A DNA stretch of 64,000 bases from Enterococcus diestrammenae (GTDB taxonomy: Bacteria; Bacillota; Bacilli; Lactobacillales; Enterococcaceae), in the NCBI RefSeq assembly GCF_009933255.1, contig NZ_MAEI01000001.1, positions 22,077-86,076 of the forward strand, written 5' to 3'. Position numbers and translations under genes: made by a program. Positions 1 to 8,180 of this stretch are shown piece by piece; the first letter of the stretch is position 1, and the number at the start of each line of letters is the position of its first letter. The notes beneath the pieces were generated by a model. It had not been told where the DNA came from and made no database searches. It worked only from the letters and a program-made list of their open reading frames with translations.

Positions 1-50
1 GGCCACTCTGGTTATTTGTTTGGTTGTAAAAGTAGCTTCCTTACTTCTAA

Positions 51-533
51 CTAATCGCTTGACTCTGAGGCGTGTGATTCACCGGTTGCATTGGCTTGCT
101 GAATAGCTTCTACCAAAATTTTGGTGAACTGTTGGCGATCTAGTGCAGTAAAAGGTTTCGGCCCTTTGGTACGCTTGCCAGCTTTGCGTAGTTGCGCTCC
201 CATGAAACGTTGAGTCAGAAGTTCGTCAATATTGTCAGGAGTGTACTCTTTGCCACTGTGGTGAAAAACGCGGGCGTGTTTGCCTAAAACTAAAGAGGCC
301 AAGCCGTAATCCTGGGTGATAACCCAATCGCCCGGCTGGATTTCCTTGACGATGCGATAATCCGCCCGGTCTGCCCCTTTGTCCACATAAATAAAACTGA
401 CGTGAGGAGGATATTCTTTGTTGGTAAAATGATCGACACTAGTGACAATCACCACTGATAACCCAAATCGCTGTCCCAGCCCGATGACCTCATTTTTCAC
501 TGGCGAGCCATCGCCATCAATGATCAAACGCAT
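51..533 (-). CDS. yqxD: UPF0178 (YaiI/YqxD, DUF188) protein
   Basis: Small protein of about 160 residues with the family hallmark N-terminus MRLIIDGDGSP, which forms a PIN-like nucleotide or metal-binding fold. A conserved middle part reads DWVITQDYGLA, and a basic C-terminal region follows (KAGKRTKGPKPFT). The role of the family is unknown; a nuclease-like activity is only inferred from the fold. An upstream in-frame ATG at 569 would add 12 residues. I prefer the ATG at 533 because AGAAGGTG lies 6 to 7 bases before it and family members begin at this Met. It stands alone, separated from the ABC genes upstream by a strong terminator. Confidence 0.9.
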   Translation of the reverse strand: MRLIIDGDGSPVKNEVIGLGQRFGLSVVIVTSVDHFTNKEYPPHVSFIYVDKGADRADYRIVKEIQPGDWVITQDYGLASLVLGKHARVFHHSGKEYTPDNIDELLTQRFMGAQLRKAGKRTKGPKPFTALDRQQFTKILVEAIQQANATGESHASESSD

Positions 534-585
534 CTGCTTCACCTTCTTACTGGCGGTACAAACCCGCACTTAGTTTTACCTTCAA

Positions 586-633
586 AAAGCCAGCCTGCAC
601 AAGTCACCGATTGACTGCTGCTAGGCTGGCTTT
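586..633 (-). terminator. Rho-independent terminator of the ABC exporter unit
   Basis: An 11-bp perfect inverted repeat (AAAGCCAGCCT and AGGCTGGCTTT) followed on the minus strand by a run of T. It closes the minus-strand ABC transporter genes before yqxD. Confidence 0.8.
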
Positions 634-712
634 GCTAATGCTATAGTATCACAAATACGGCGCTTCTCCAGTAGGTTTCATGTCTTTTTCCTCCTACTTT
701 TCCGTCAGCAAG

Positions 713-1375
713 TTAAGAAGCCCGCATTTGGAATGTCTGATCTTTCAATTCATAGACCACATCACAAGCATCAGCAACTTCTTGCTCGTGAGTGACCAAG
801 ATGATGCATTTTTGCTGTTCATGGGCGATTTCTTGGAAGAGCTTGACGATATCGGCTGAGGTAGTGGCGTCAAGGTTACCTGTCGGTTCGTCAGCGACAA
901 TCAGTTGATGGTCGCAACACAAGGCCCGGGCAATGGCTACCCGTTGTTGTTGGCCACCGGAAAGATGAGTGACTTTTTTCTTGGCGGTTTCTTCGTTGAG
1001 GCCGAGTTTTTCCAGATTACCAAGGGCATAGGCTTGCGGATCGGCTTGTTGGGTACCGGCGATTTTCATCGCACAAACCACATTGTCTACGGCTGACATA
1101 TAAGGTAGTAGATTATAAGCCTGAAAGACAATGGAGACGTCTTTGCGACGATATTGCCGCAAACCAATTTTTTTGAGGGATTGCTCGTTGTATTCGATAT
1201 CCCCTTCTTTTGGAGTATCCAGTCCAGCAATCAAGGACAAAAAAGTCGTCTTGCCAGAGCCACTAGAGCCTAAGATGGCATAGATTTTTCCCGGCTCAAA
1301 AATTAAGTTAATATGCTGAAACAGCGGCGCTTCTGGACCGTACCAGTAGCCCAAGTCTTTGGTGGTTAATGTCAT
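713..1375 (-). CDS. ABC transporter ATP-binding protein, MacB/LolD type
   Basis: ATPase subunit of 220 residues that powers the FtsX-type permease encoded just upstream. Walker A GSSGSGKTT lies near residues 36-44, the Q-loop in VFQAYNLLPY, the ABC signature LSGGQQQRVAIARAL, and Walker B LIVADEPTG followed by NLD and the H-loop in LVTHEQ. The length and the ADEPTGNLD motif fit the MacB/LolD/FtsE group, which drives mechanotransmission rather than classical import. The ribosome binding site is AGAGGA. The gene is 29 bases downstream of the permease gene, so the two are co-transcribed. The substrate is unknown; the context suggests a cell-surface or exported component made with the upstream beta-helix lipoprotein. 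Confidence 0.9.
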   Translation of the reverse strand: MTLTTKDLGYWYGPEAPLFQHINLIFEPGKIYAILGSSGSGKTTFLSLIAGLDTPKEGDIEYNEQSLKKIGLRQYRRKDVSIVFQAYNLLPYMSAVDNVVCAMKIAGTQQADPQAYALGNLEKLGLNEETAKKKVTHLSGGQQQRVAIARALCCDHQLIVADEPTGNLDATTSADIVKLFQEIAHEQQKCIILVTHEQEVADACDVVYELKDQTFQMRAS

Positions 1376-1404
1376 ATGGGTTCCTCTTTTCTAAAGTGAT
1401 GGCG

Positions 1405-2952
1405 TTAGGAAATCAAAATTTTCTTAGGATTCAGTCGTAAAATGCCCGCCGATGACAACAAGATGGATAACAGGCTAATTCCTAACCCAATCCCTGCTAA
1501 CATGGCAATTTGTTGAGGTGAAACAGTGATGTCCAACTCTTTGATGGCGTCTGTTTGTGTGAAAGCACTGGCAAAATTCATCCCCCCACGACCACCACCT
1601 GGGCCTCCGCTTGGCGCTTGGCCACCTTGACTGCCACTAGGGCCGCCTTCTGAGGGCCTATCCGCAGCCGCGTTATCTTGAGCTGCATTGGCTGTCGTAG
1701 TGGTTTGTTGGTTCAATAACTGTTGACCCACGGCATTGCCTACTAAGTTACCGCTAGCCGAAGCAATCCCTAAAGCAAACACCATGCAGACGACAACTTC
1801 AGTGAAGAACTGCAAAATCACTTTGCTCCGAGCTTCACCAAGGGAAAGCAAGACGCCAATTTCATATTTACGTTCTCGAATCAACATCATGACGATCAAG
1901 GTTAAGATGATAATCCCAGCTGCTGCCACCAAGATGATGATATTTTTGGCAAAACTTGACACATTATTCAATGGGGAGAGCATTTGTTGATACATTTGAT
2001 CATTGGTTTGCAAACTAAAAGTATCGGTATCAATCAGTTTTTCCGCTGCTGTCACAAAGGCATCCATCTCTTGTGGATCTTCCAATTGATAAACTGCCGA
2101 ATCAATGGTGGCTGCTTCGTCACCGTTTAATTGATTGGCTAAGGTATAAGAAGCAAATATCGTATTGGCCGGATTCATAAAGTTAAAGTTTCTCCCCATG
2201 GAAGTGCCGGTGTCGGAAGTTTCGTAAATGCCCTTGATTGTCACGGTGACGTCCTTGTCATCGGCATCTTTCAAAGTAAACTGATCGCCGACAGCCAAGT
2301 CATTGGCTTCGGCTAAGGCCGACTCGATCAACACAGCATCAGTGCCGACATCGTCAGCAGTCAAGGCTTCTCCGTCTGTCAAGGTTGCTGTCCCTTCTGA
2401 AAAACTGGTGTAATCAGCTGAAGCCAGAACACCGGTGATCTGGAAATCCCCCATGCTCATTTGTGCCATGCCGCCGCCTGGCATTTGTTCGCCACCAGGG
2501 CCACCCATACTTTGAGCAGCTTCACTATCGCTAGTGCTTGCTTCAGTAGACTCCGCTTCTGTGGCAATCGGTTCAATATCATCGCCTTTTGTGGCTGAGG
2601 TGCTGACTTCAAAACTGTAGGATTTCACCCCATCTAGGGCGGCAATTTTTTCCGCATCTTCCAAGTTTACTGGCGTGTTGGTAAAACTCCCAGGATCGGG
2701 GCGAGAGTTTGCTTCGTCTTCACTAGTGCTACTATCGCTTTTGGCTTGCTCCATCATCTTTTGCCGATCAGCACTCAACGTGACGGTGGCTACAACGCTT
2801 TTCTTTGCTTCATTCGTCGCAGACTCGGCACCACTGCGAATCGTCAGCCCCGCCAAAACAAAAATCAAAATGGCCGAAAAGACCCCGATCAAAATCAAAC
2901 TGCGACCTTTTTTGGCCCATAAACTCTGGAGGGCCCGATTGATAAAATTCAT
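1405..2952 (-). CDS. ABC transporter permease, FtsX/MacB family
   Basis: Membrane protein of 515 residues with the four-helix MacB layout: one N-terminal helix (about 17-39), a large extracytoplasmic MacB_PCD domain (about 45-330), then three C-terminal helices (about 336-358, 386-405, 484-503). The motif LRLNPKKIL near the end is typical of FtsX-like permeases. Two low-complexity stretches are unusual: a Ser/Glu-rich, Met/Gly-rich insert in the ectodomain (around residues 130-165) and a Gly/Pro/Ser/Gln-rich loop between helices 3 and 4 (around 420-465). Ribosome binding site AAGGAGCG. Family members export peptides, lipoproteins or antibiotics, or act as sensors; the cargo here is unknown. 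Confidence 0.88.
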   Translation of the reverse strand: MNFINRALQSLWAKKGRSLILIGVFSAILIFVLAGLTIRSGAESATNEAKKSVVATVTLSADRQKMMEQAKSDSSTSEDEANSRPDPGSFTNTPVNLEDAEKIAALDGVKSYSFEVSTSATKGDDIEPIATEAESTEASTSDSEAAQSMGGPGGEQMPGGGMAQMSMGDFQITGVLASADYTSFSEGTATLTDGEALTADDVGTDAVLIESALAEANDLAVGDQFTLKDADDKDVTVTIKGIYETSDTGTSMGRNFNFMNPANTIFASYTLANQLNGDEAATIDSAVYQLEDPQEMDAFVTAAEKLIDTDTFSLQTNDQMYQQMLSPLNNVSSFAKNIIILVAAAGIIILTLIVMMLIRERKYEIGVLLSLGEARSKVILQFFTEVVVCMVFALGIASASGNLVGNAVGQQLLNQQTTTTANAAQDNAAADRPSEGGPSGSQGGQAPSGGPGGGRGGMNFASAFTQTDAIKELDITVSPQQIAMLAGIGLGISLLSILLSSAGILRLNPKKILIS

Positions 2953-3004
2953 CTGTTTTCGCTCCTTGTATCAAAATTCATTCTTGAATAAAGCCTAGAT
3001 TACA

Positions 3005-3042
3005 AGCCTTAACTGTAGCTAAACTGATAGCTCCAGTTAAGC
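3005..3042. repeat. Hairpin between lipoprotein gene and ABC permease gene
   Basis: Inverted repeat AGCCTTAACTG and CAGTTAAGCT around an inner TAGCTA/GAGCTA pair, just 3' of the lipoprotein gene. The T-run lies on the plus-strand side only, so on the transcribed minus strand it is more likely an mRNA-stabilising or processing hairpin than a full terminator. Confidence 0.45.
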
Positions 3043-3059
3043 TTTTTGAGAAAAGCAGT

Positions 3060-4994
3060 TTAGAAACCACCAGGGCCGCCCATACCCCCACCCATCCCCA
3101 TACCGCTGGAGACAGCTTCACCGGATTGAGACAGACTGCTGACCGTCTCACTTAGGGTCAATTGAGACAGGGTTGTGCTATCAGTAATCGTAGTATCAGC
3201 AGTAGCTAAACCTTGGTCTGACAAGGTGCTTGCTGTGCCACCACTGGCCAAGTTCACCGTGCCAGTCGCAAGGTCAGGCGTACTGATGACTAAGTGTTGG
3301 AAAGATTTCGTTGGTTGGAAAGCCGTGATCAAATTACCCTCACTATCCGTCAAAGAAATCAACGTATCCGCCGCTTGACTACTATCAAAAGTCACTGCCA
3401 AGGCGGTTTGTGTGGAGGTGTCACTGACGTTCAAAGCCATCCCGGTACTACCAGCGGCCATTAAGGTCCCACCACTGATGTCAAACGTACCATTGTAATC
3501 CAACGCACCATTGCCACCGTTTGTCGGACCGTTGACCAGCATCGTACCACCAGTCATGGTAATATTGCCGTTACTGTCCACACCATCGCCATCTGCATTG
3601 ACCAACAATGTACCGCCAGCCATTTCGATAAACTTAGTCTCATCGGCTTGGTCGCCACCACCAGGGCCCCCACCGCCAAAGGTATCGCCACCAAATTGAC
3701 CAGCTGTTTCGTCGGTGTCACTACCGCCACCAGCATTGACCCCATCATCTTGGGCGGTGACTTCAATGACACCGCCATTAAAGTAAAGTTCCGCAGCTTC
3801 TAATCCTTCATAAGATTGGGAAATCGTTATCTGTCCGTCATTGAAGGTCAGCTTATTGTCAGCATGAATCCCATCATCGCCAGAAGCCAGCTGTAAGGTA
3901 CCGCCATTGATGGTGGCAGTTCCATTGGCGTGAATGCTATCGTCCGCCGCATCGATGGTGTAAGTGCCATCTGTGACGATTAAATCCGTTGTCGCTTTCA
4001 AGCCTTTGTAACTTTCTTCCGTATTGAGAGATCCGGAATTGGCCCCATCTGCTGTTTTGATCGTCATTTCGGTATTCTGTGTTTTTAATGTCGTCTCAGC
4101 TTGGATGCCATCTCGGCCACTATTGATCGTGAAGGTCCCACCATCGATGGCTACCCAACCTTTTGTGGTATCTTCGGCGTTATTGGCTTGAATCCCATCG
4201 CCTTCTGTCGTTGTGATGGTGTACTCACCACCTCTTATCGACACGCTATCCTTGCCTTTAATAGCATTATTTTTCGCAGTAATTTGATAGGTGCCACTGA
4301 CGAGTACCACATCATCTTTGCCGCGGATTCCGTTGCTGTAATTGCCTGTAACCGTCAACGAACCGGTACCATTGATGGTCAAATCTTCTTTACTATAAAA
4401 TGCGGCATCTGGTTCAGTTGCGCCATCTGCTAGTTGATAATCTGTACCATCCGTCAAAGTATTTTCACTACCTTCTGTCAAGGTGGTAATCACTTTTTCG
4501 GCTTGTTCGATATCGATAGCTGGGCCGCTACTGTTGGTAATGTTCACACCGTCCAAAATCAGATAAACCTTCTCTTCCTTGCCAGCGTTGACCACGAGTT
4601 GTCCCTGGCTCAAAGTCCCAGAAACCACATAAGTCCCGCCTTTAGTAATGGTGACGGTACCATCGGAAACTTCTGCGCCGTCGCCATCGACTTCGCTAGT
4701 ATCTCCCAAAGTGATGGTCGTGGCACTATCCCCATCGTATTCGGTAACCAAATCTTCCTCTTCGTATTTGCCGTAATATTCCGACAGCTCTGCATCGCTG
4801 GATTCAGTGGCTGTCGCGGTCAAAGTGGTGCTATCGTCACTCGTGTTTGCTGCACTACTAGCCTCGCTGATTGTCAAACTTTCTGAAGTTTGATTTGTAG
4901 TATTTTCAGTTTTATCGCTAGTTTGTTGTTGGCTACAAGCAGACAAAATCGCTGCCGTCACCAAAAATGAAGCTAAATATTTACGTGGTCGCAT
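3060..4994 (-). CDS. Carbohydrate-binding-domain lipoprotein (Cthe_2159/DUF4353-like beta-helix)
   Basis: Exported protein of 644 residues with a lipoprotein signal (lipobox ILSAC, Cys near residue 20) and a Ser/Thr-rich linker to about residue 85. The body (about 90-570) is built from short repeats of the form GGTxxI/DGxY/DDGIHA, typical of a right-handed parallel beta-helix and of the Cthe_2159-like family, whose founding member was reported to bind polygalacturonate. A Gly/Asp-rich insert sits near residues 425-455, and the C-terminus is Gly/Met-rich. I infer a surface-anchored glycan or polyanion-binding protein. It is first in the unit with the ABC exporter genes (107-base gap). The RBS AGAAAGGAG is followed by ATG at 4994. 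Confidence 0.75.
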   Translation of the reverse strand: MRPRKYLASFLVTAAILSACSQQQTSDKTENTTNQTSESLTISEASSAANTSDDSTTLTATATESSDAELSEYYGKYEEEDLVTEYDGDSATTITLGDTSEVDGDGAEVSDGTVTITKGGTYVVSGTLSQGQLVVNAGKEEKVYLILDGVNITNSSGPAIDIEQAEKVITTLTEGSENTLTDGTDYQLADGATEPDAAFYSKEDLTINGTGSLTVTGNYSNGIRGKDDVVLVSGTYQITAKNNAIKGKDSVSIRGGEYTITTTEGDGIQANNAEDTTKGWVAIDGGTFTINSGRDGIQAETTLKTQNTEMTIKTADGANSGSLNTEESYKGLKATTDLIVTDGTYTIDAADDSIHANGTATINGGTLQLASGDDGIHADNKLTFNDGQITISQSYEGLEAAELYFNGGVIEVTAQDDGVNAGGGSDTDETAGQFGGDTFGGGGPGGGDQADETKFIEMAGGTLLVNADGDGVDSNGNITMTGGTMLVNGPTNGGNGALDYNGTFDISGGTLMAAGSTGMALNVSDTSTQTALAVTFDSSQAADTLISLTDSEGNLITAFQPTKSFQHLVISTPDLATGTVNLASGGTASTLSDQGLATADTTITDSTTLSQLTLSETVSSLSQSGEAVSSGMGMGGGMGGPGGF

Positions 4995-5002
4995 GGAACC
5001 AC

Positions 5003-5079
5003 TCCTTTCTCGTATTAAAGAATTGATCTTTCAAAAAGCGAAAAATCAGTTTGATTCTCGTGCCGTATACCATTGGACT
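5003..5079. repeat. Direct repeat, copy 1 (77 bp)
   Basis: Identical to 5107-5183 except for one base (cgtatt versus cgcatt near position 5013). The copies are 104 bp apart with a 27-bp spacer. This copy carries the ribosome binding site of the lipoprotein gene. Confidence 0.95.
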
Positions 5080-5106
5080 AGGTAAATCTTGCAAGTCCAA
5101 CTGGCA

Positions 5107-5183
5107 TCCTTTCTCGCATTAAAGAATTGATCTTTCAAAAAGCGAAAAATCAGTTTGATTCTCGTGCCGTATACCATTGGACT
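5107..5183. repeat. Direct repeat, copy 2 (77 bp)
   Basis: Second copy of the leader duplication. It also carries an AGAAAGGA motif on the minus strand but no start codon follows it, so it is a non-productive duplicate of the translation start region, possibly with a duplicated TATAC promoter element. Confidence 0.95.
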
Positions 5184-5202
5184 GCTAGTCATAGAGACTA
5201 CG

Positions 5203-5269
5203 CATACAGTTCATTGCGTCGCTTACGCTAGCATGAAGCAGAAAAGCACTGCTTCAAACGAACTAGCAT
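5203..5269. repeat. Structured intergenic repeat, copy A
   Basis: A 67-bp unit starting CATACAGT and ending ACTAGCAT. It folds with an outer stem AGTTC/GAACT and an inner stem GAAGCAG/CTGCTTC (5235-5241 with 5249-5255). It aligns with 10798-10863, where both stems carry compensating base changes. Confidence 0.7.
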
Positions 5270-5377
5270 AAGCTATAAATCAAGCAATTCCACCCTAATT
5301 TGTTGATAATTGATTGACTATCTTTTGCTATTCAAGGCTAGCAATTTTCTTTCTTGAAAATGTAGCAAACATATCGT

Positions 5378-5579
5378 GAAAAAGGTGAAATTTAGCGTAG
5401 TAGAATTGGTATAACAGTAGCTTTAAAGACTGAGATGAAAGTACTTAGAGTTAGTGGTACTTGTGACGCTTACTCTAAGTTTGAAGCTCAGAGGCAAATG
5501 ACAAATCGGTCTTCATTTGGCATTTGCCGGTCTAGCTACCGTCATACCAATTCCTACGGAGCTAAATTTCACCTTTTTC
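5378..5579. mobile_element. MITE-like element with about 45-bp inverted termini
   Basis: Left arm 5378-5422 and right arm 5534-5579 are inverted copies: the outer 19 bases are identical (GAAAAAGGTGAAATTTAGC), a 9-base block AATTGGTAT is identical, and the inner 10 bases differ at two positions. The inner part has further inverted repeats (CTTAGAGT/ACTCTAAG and an imperfect AAATGACAAAT/ATTTGGCATTT). There is no coding capacity. It resembles a miniature inverted-repeat element; no clear target-site duplication is visible. A partial relative of the right end is at 55611-55673. Confidence 0.6.
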
Positions 5580-5650
5580 TTGCCATCAATTGTGGAACCG
5601 AAGAAAGTGACTTCCTGTTTTTTCCACGTTCTTCAGTTTCTTCAAAGAAT

Positions 5651-6328
5651 TTACAATTCATCTCGATTAGTGGCGGCTTTACCTAAAACGACTGGTAAAT
5701 TACCATTACGGACACGGATTTCGTCGATGAGTTCTTTTTCATGGTTGCTATCTTTCAACAGAAGACGGTAGCGCAATTCGTAGACACTCCCCATCGTCGT
5801 GGTGCGGACGGATTCCAGATTTGAACTGTGAGCATAGTTTTCAAACAGATCATCAAACAAATGAGGATAATCCAAGTCTTCGGGAATCGTAACTTTCAAA
5901 TCCCGTTCGGCAACTTTCGGATGTTCAGCAAAAGGCAGGCTGTACAAAATAACTAAAACGATAGCGACAATCACCGACAAGACGACGATAAAGCCAGCAT
6001 AGCCCATCCCGGTAGCCAGACCGATTGCCATTGACCAGAAGATGCTGGTGATTTCGCGTGAGCCCCCTGGGACTGAGCGAAAACGAATCAAGCTAAACGC
6101 TCCCACGACCGCCATCCCGGTGCCGAGGTTGCCGTTGACCAACATGATGACGGACTGCACCAAGACGGGCAAAATAACTAAAGTGATGATGAAATTCTTT
6201 GAGTAGGTATTGCGGTACATATGCATCGCCGCCACTAGCAGTCCTAGGGCCAAGGAAATCAGCATACAAATGCCTAATTGTGAAAAGGACAAGCTTTCAG
6301 TCCCGTTGGTGTATAAACTTTCTAACAT
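5651..6328 (-). CDS. DUF4956 family membrane protein
   Basis: Protein of 225 residues with an N-terminal membrane part (about four helices between residues 15 and 135, including LISLALGLLVAAM and IVVLSVIVAIVLVILY) and a soluble C-terminal domain. The conserved block GAFSLIRFRSVPG sits between helices, as in DUF4956 proteins. The function is not known. DUF4956 genes commonly sit next to VTC-domain genes, as here: the VTC gene lies 19 bases upstream on the same strand. Ribosome binding site GGAGGAATTT. I infer that the pair forms a membrane complex that makes or moves a polyphosphate-like or other anionic product. Confidence 0.8.
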   Translation of the reverse strand: MLESLYTNGTESLSFSQLGICMLISLALGLLVAAMHMYRNTYSKNFIITLVILPVLVQSVIMLVNGNLGTGMAVVGAFSLIRFRSVPGGSREITSIFWSMAIGLATGMGYAGFIVVLSVIVAIVLVILYSLPFAEHPKVAERDLKVTIPEDLDYPHLFDDLFENYAHSSNLESVRTTTMGSVYELRYRLLLKDSNHEKELIDEIRVRNGNLPVVLGKAATNRDEL

Positions 6329-6347
6329 GATAAATTCCTCCAGATGG

Positions 6348-7214
6348 TTATTTTGAGTGGTGTGAATAAGTCGGTGCTACTGTTTTCCAAGCAGTCCGAC
6401 TGTTACTTGCAGGTGGTGTGCTTTCACTCATAGCGGCAATCTGCCAAGAGGATGACTCCTCCAAACTCGCCGCTTTTGCACGGCCTTCTCGTAATTGTTC
6501 AATCGGTGCCAAATGATCAGCTAGGTGACGACGATAGGTGAAGGCATATTTTGAAAAACTATCTTTCTTAAGACCATATTTGGTCAATAGATGAACAAAC
6601 CACAAAGGATAAGCACCCATCGCTTTGACTTCCATCAAGACGCCAATTTTTGGAGCCACCAAGGCGCCGCCGCTTCCTTTAGTCAAATCCAAATCCGTAT
6701 CCCGATAGCGTATCCGCTGATCAAAGGTCACACGAAAATCTGGATCCTCTTCATAAAAATACGACATTCGGTCATACGCAATCAGCACTCGCGGCGCTAA
6801 CTCATGGTACTGAGCAAAAAGCCATTTTAATTCGCGATTAATTTGGGGTGTGTCGGGGCTTTCGGGAAATGGTCCCTGCCCTGTTTGCCAATTGCGATAA
6901 GCTTGATAGCTGACGGAGATCCGACGTTTATAAACAATCCCCTTGATTTTTTTCTTGCTTTCCAAAAAGATGGTCGACTGCTCATCAGGTACGCCATAAC
7001 TCCGGACGCGGAACTTTTCCTTATATTTTGGTTTTTCCATGGAATGTTGAATCATCACATAATCTGGAGTGTCAAAATAAAGGGACATAATCGTGTGTAG
7101 ACCGAATTCATCCACCTGCATCCATTGATTGAGTTCTGTTTGAAATTGGTGAAATATTTCTTCTGACATAGTGTATTTGGTTTCTTTACGCTCAAAAGCT
7201 TTCTTTAGTTTCAT
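6348..7214 (-). CDS. VTC-domain protein (polyphosphate polymerase-like)
   Basis: Soluble protein of 288 residues with the VTC catalytic tunnel signatures: ERKETKY near the N-terminus, SLYFDTPDY, KEKFRVRSYG, FLESKKKIKG, and the late acidic motif LMEVKAMGAYP. In yeast Vtc4 this domain polymerises ATP gamma-phosphate into polyphosphate; bacterial relatives are mostly untested. Basic residues lining the tunnel (ERK, RVR, KKK) and the acidic metal residue are present, so activity is plausible. An upstream ATG at 7286 would add 24 residues, but AAGGAGG six to seven bases before the ATG at 7214 decides the start. It is the first gene of the unit with DUF4956 and is divergent from the response regulator. 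Confidence 0.8.
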   Translation of the reverse strand: MKLKKAFERKETKYTMSEEIFHQFQTELNQWMQVDEFGLHTIMSLYFDTPDYVMIQHSMEKPKYKEKFRVRSYGVPDEQSTIFLESKKKIKGIVYKRRISVSYQAYRNWQTGQGPFPESPDTPQINRELKWLFAQYHELAPRVLIAYDRMSYFYEEDPDFRVTFDQRIRYRDTDLDLTKGSGGALVAPKIGVLMEVKAMGAYPLWFVHLLTKYGLKKDSFSKYAFTYRRHLADHLAPIEQLREGRAKAASLEESSSWQIAAMSESTPPASNSRTAWKTVAPTYSHHSK

Positions 7215-7259
7215 AGATATCCTCCTTCTCGCTCTGAGAGGTACTTGCAAATCACGTGT

Positions 7260-7299
7260 AGCGCTTGTCGACTGCTGACGAAGCAAGCTTTCAAGCGCC
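7260..7299. repeat. Inverted repeat in the VTC leader
   Basis: GCGCTTG and CAAGCGC are separated by about 24 bases between the predicted -10 box and the VTC start codon. It could form a 5' UTR hairpin. No downstream T-run. Confidence 0.4.
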
Positions 7300-7306
7300 C
7301 TTGCTG

Positions 7307-7344
7307 ACTATACTTTAGAACCTGCAACTTAACTGCTCCTTAAC
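7307..7344 (-). promoter_or_regulatory. Predicted response-regulator-activated promoter of the VTC operon
   Basis: On the minus strand two perfect GTTAAG repeats are spaced 11 bp apart (7339-7344 and 7328-7333), and a -10-like TATAGT lies at 7312-7307. The repeats occupy the -35 region, and no good -35 is otherwise present. This is the layout of PhoB/OmpR-type activator sites. The divergent response regulator is the obvious candidate. Confidence 0.5.
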
Positions 7345-7480
7345 CCCGACAACTTTTTTTAAAATGCTATTTTAAGCTGGCTTTATGGGAACAATGGTAG
7401 AATGAAAGTAAACTACGCAAAAAACGCCAAAACTTTAGCTGTAAGAACAACTAGTTTTTGGCGAAGACGAGGTGAATGAA

Positions 7481-8161
7481 ATGATTAAACTATTAGTAGT
7501 AGAAGATGAGCAAACTCTCTCTGAAGATATCAAAGAAATTCTCAGTGGTATTGGCGAAATCACCCAAGCTTATGACGGTGCTGAAGGCTTGTACGAAGCG
7601 GAAACCGGCGTCTACGATCTGATTTTGCTGGATTTGATGTTACCGGAAAAAAATGGCTATCAAGTCTTAGCCGAGCTCCGGCAACAAAATATCCAGACAC
7701 CAGTCTTAATCCTGACAGCCAAAGATGGCCTAGAAGACAAGGTGACCGGCTTCCAAAAAGGGGCGGACGATTATTTGACCAAACCCTTTTATCGAGAGGA
7801 ATTGATTTTGCGGGTCAAAGCCCTGCTGAAGCGTTCCCTTGGGTTATATGATGAAAACTTGCTGACATTTGGCCCCCTTACATGCAACTTGGCAAAAAAT
7901 GAAGTCAGCTGTCAGGATGGTCAACTGCTCCCGATTCAGGGAAAAGAATTCGAGCTTTTGGTTTATTTCATCCAAAATAAAGATGTGATTATCACTAAAG
8001 AGCAGATTTTCGACCGTATCTGGGGCTTTGACTCTGAGACTACCATCACCGTTGTGGAAGTGTACATGAGCCACTTGCGGAAACACTTAAAACCTAGCGG
8101 GGTGGACAAACACTTCAAAACCCTCCGCAACGTCGGGTACATTTTACAAGAAAAAATATAA
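7481..8161 (+). CDS. OmpR/PhoB-family response regulator
   Basis: Two-component response regulator of 226 residues. The receiver domain has the acidic pair E8-D9, the phospho-acceptor D51 in LLDLMLPEKNGYQ, the conserved Thr in LILTAKD and the Lys in LTKPFY. The C-terminal winged helix (about 130-226) has the usual Trans_reg_C motif EVYMSHLRKHL and ends RNVGYILQ. A GTG at 7472 would add three residues; the ATG at 7481 is better placed after GACGAGGTGA. It is followed at once by the histidine kinase and faces the VTC operon, which it likely controls. Confidence 0.93.
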   Translation: MIKLLVVEDEQTLSEDIKEILSGIGEITQAYDGAEGLYEAETGVYDLILLDLMLPEKNGYQVLAELRQQNIQTPVLILTAKDGLEDKVTGFQKGADDYLTKPFYREELILRVKALLKRSLGLYDENLLTFGPLTCNLAKNEVSCQDGQLLPIQGKEFELLVYFIQNKDVIITKEQIFDRIWGFDSETTITVVEVYMSHLRKHLKPSGVDKHFKTLRNVGYILQEKI

Positions 8162-8180
8162 AAAAAGGGGCTGATTGCCA

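Larger units (their letters stand above)
4995..5650. other. 656-bp non-coding gap made of repeats
   Basis: This gap between the DUF4956 gene and the lipoprotein gene, both on the minus strand, holds no convincing gene. It contains in order a 77-bp direct duplication of the lipoprotein gene leader, a hairpin repeat (5203-5269) and a 202-bp element with inverted termini (5378-5579), each listed separately. Short open frames here follow the repeats and lack ribosome binding sites. Confidence 0.7.

Noticed and set aside
3175..4886. Several open frames opposite the beta-helix lipoprotein gene
   Set aside because: They are shadows caused by the repetitive Gly/Asp/Thr codon pattern of the real gene and lack ribosome binding sites.
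5003..5183. CRISPR-like array
   Set aside because: Only two copies, 77 bp each, with one 27-bp spacer and no cas genes: a simple duplication.
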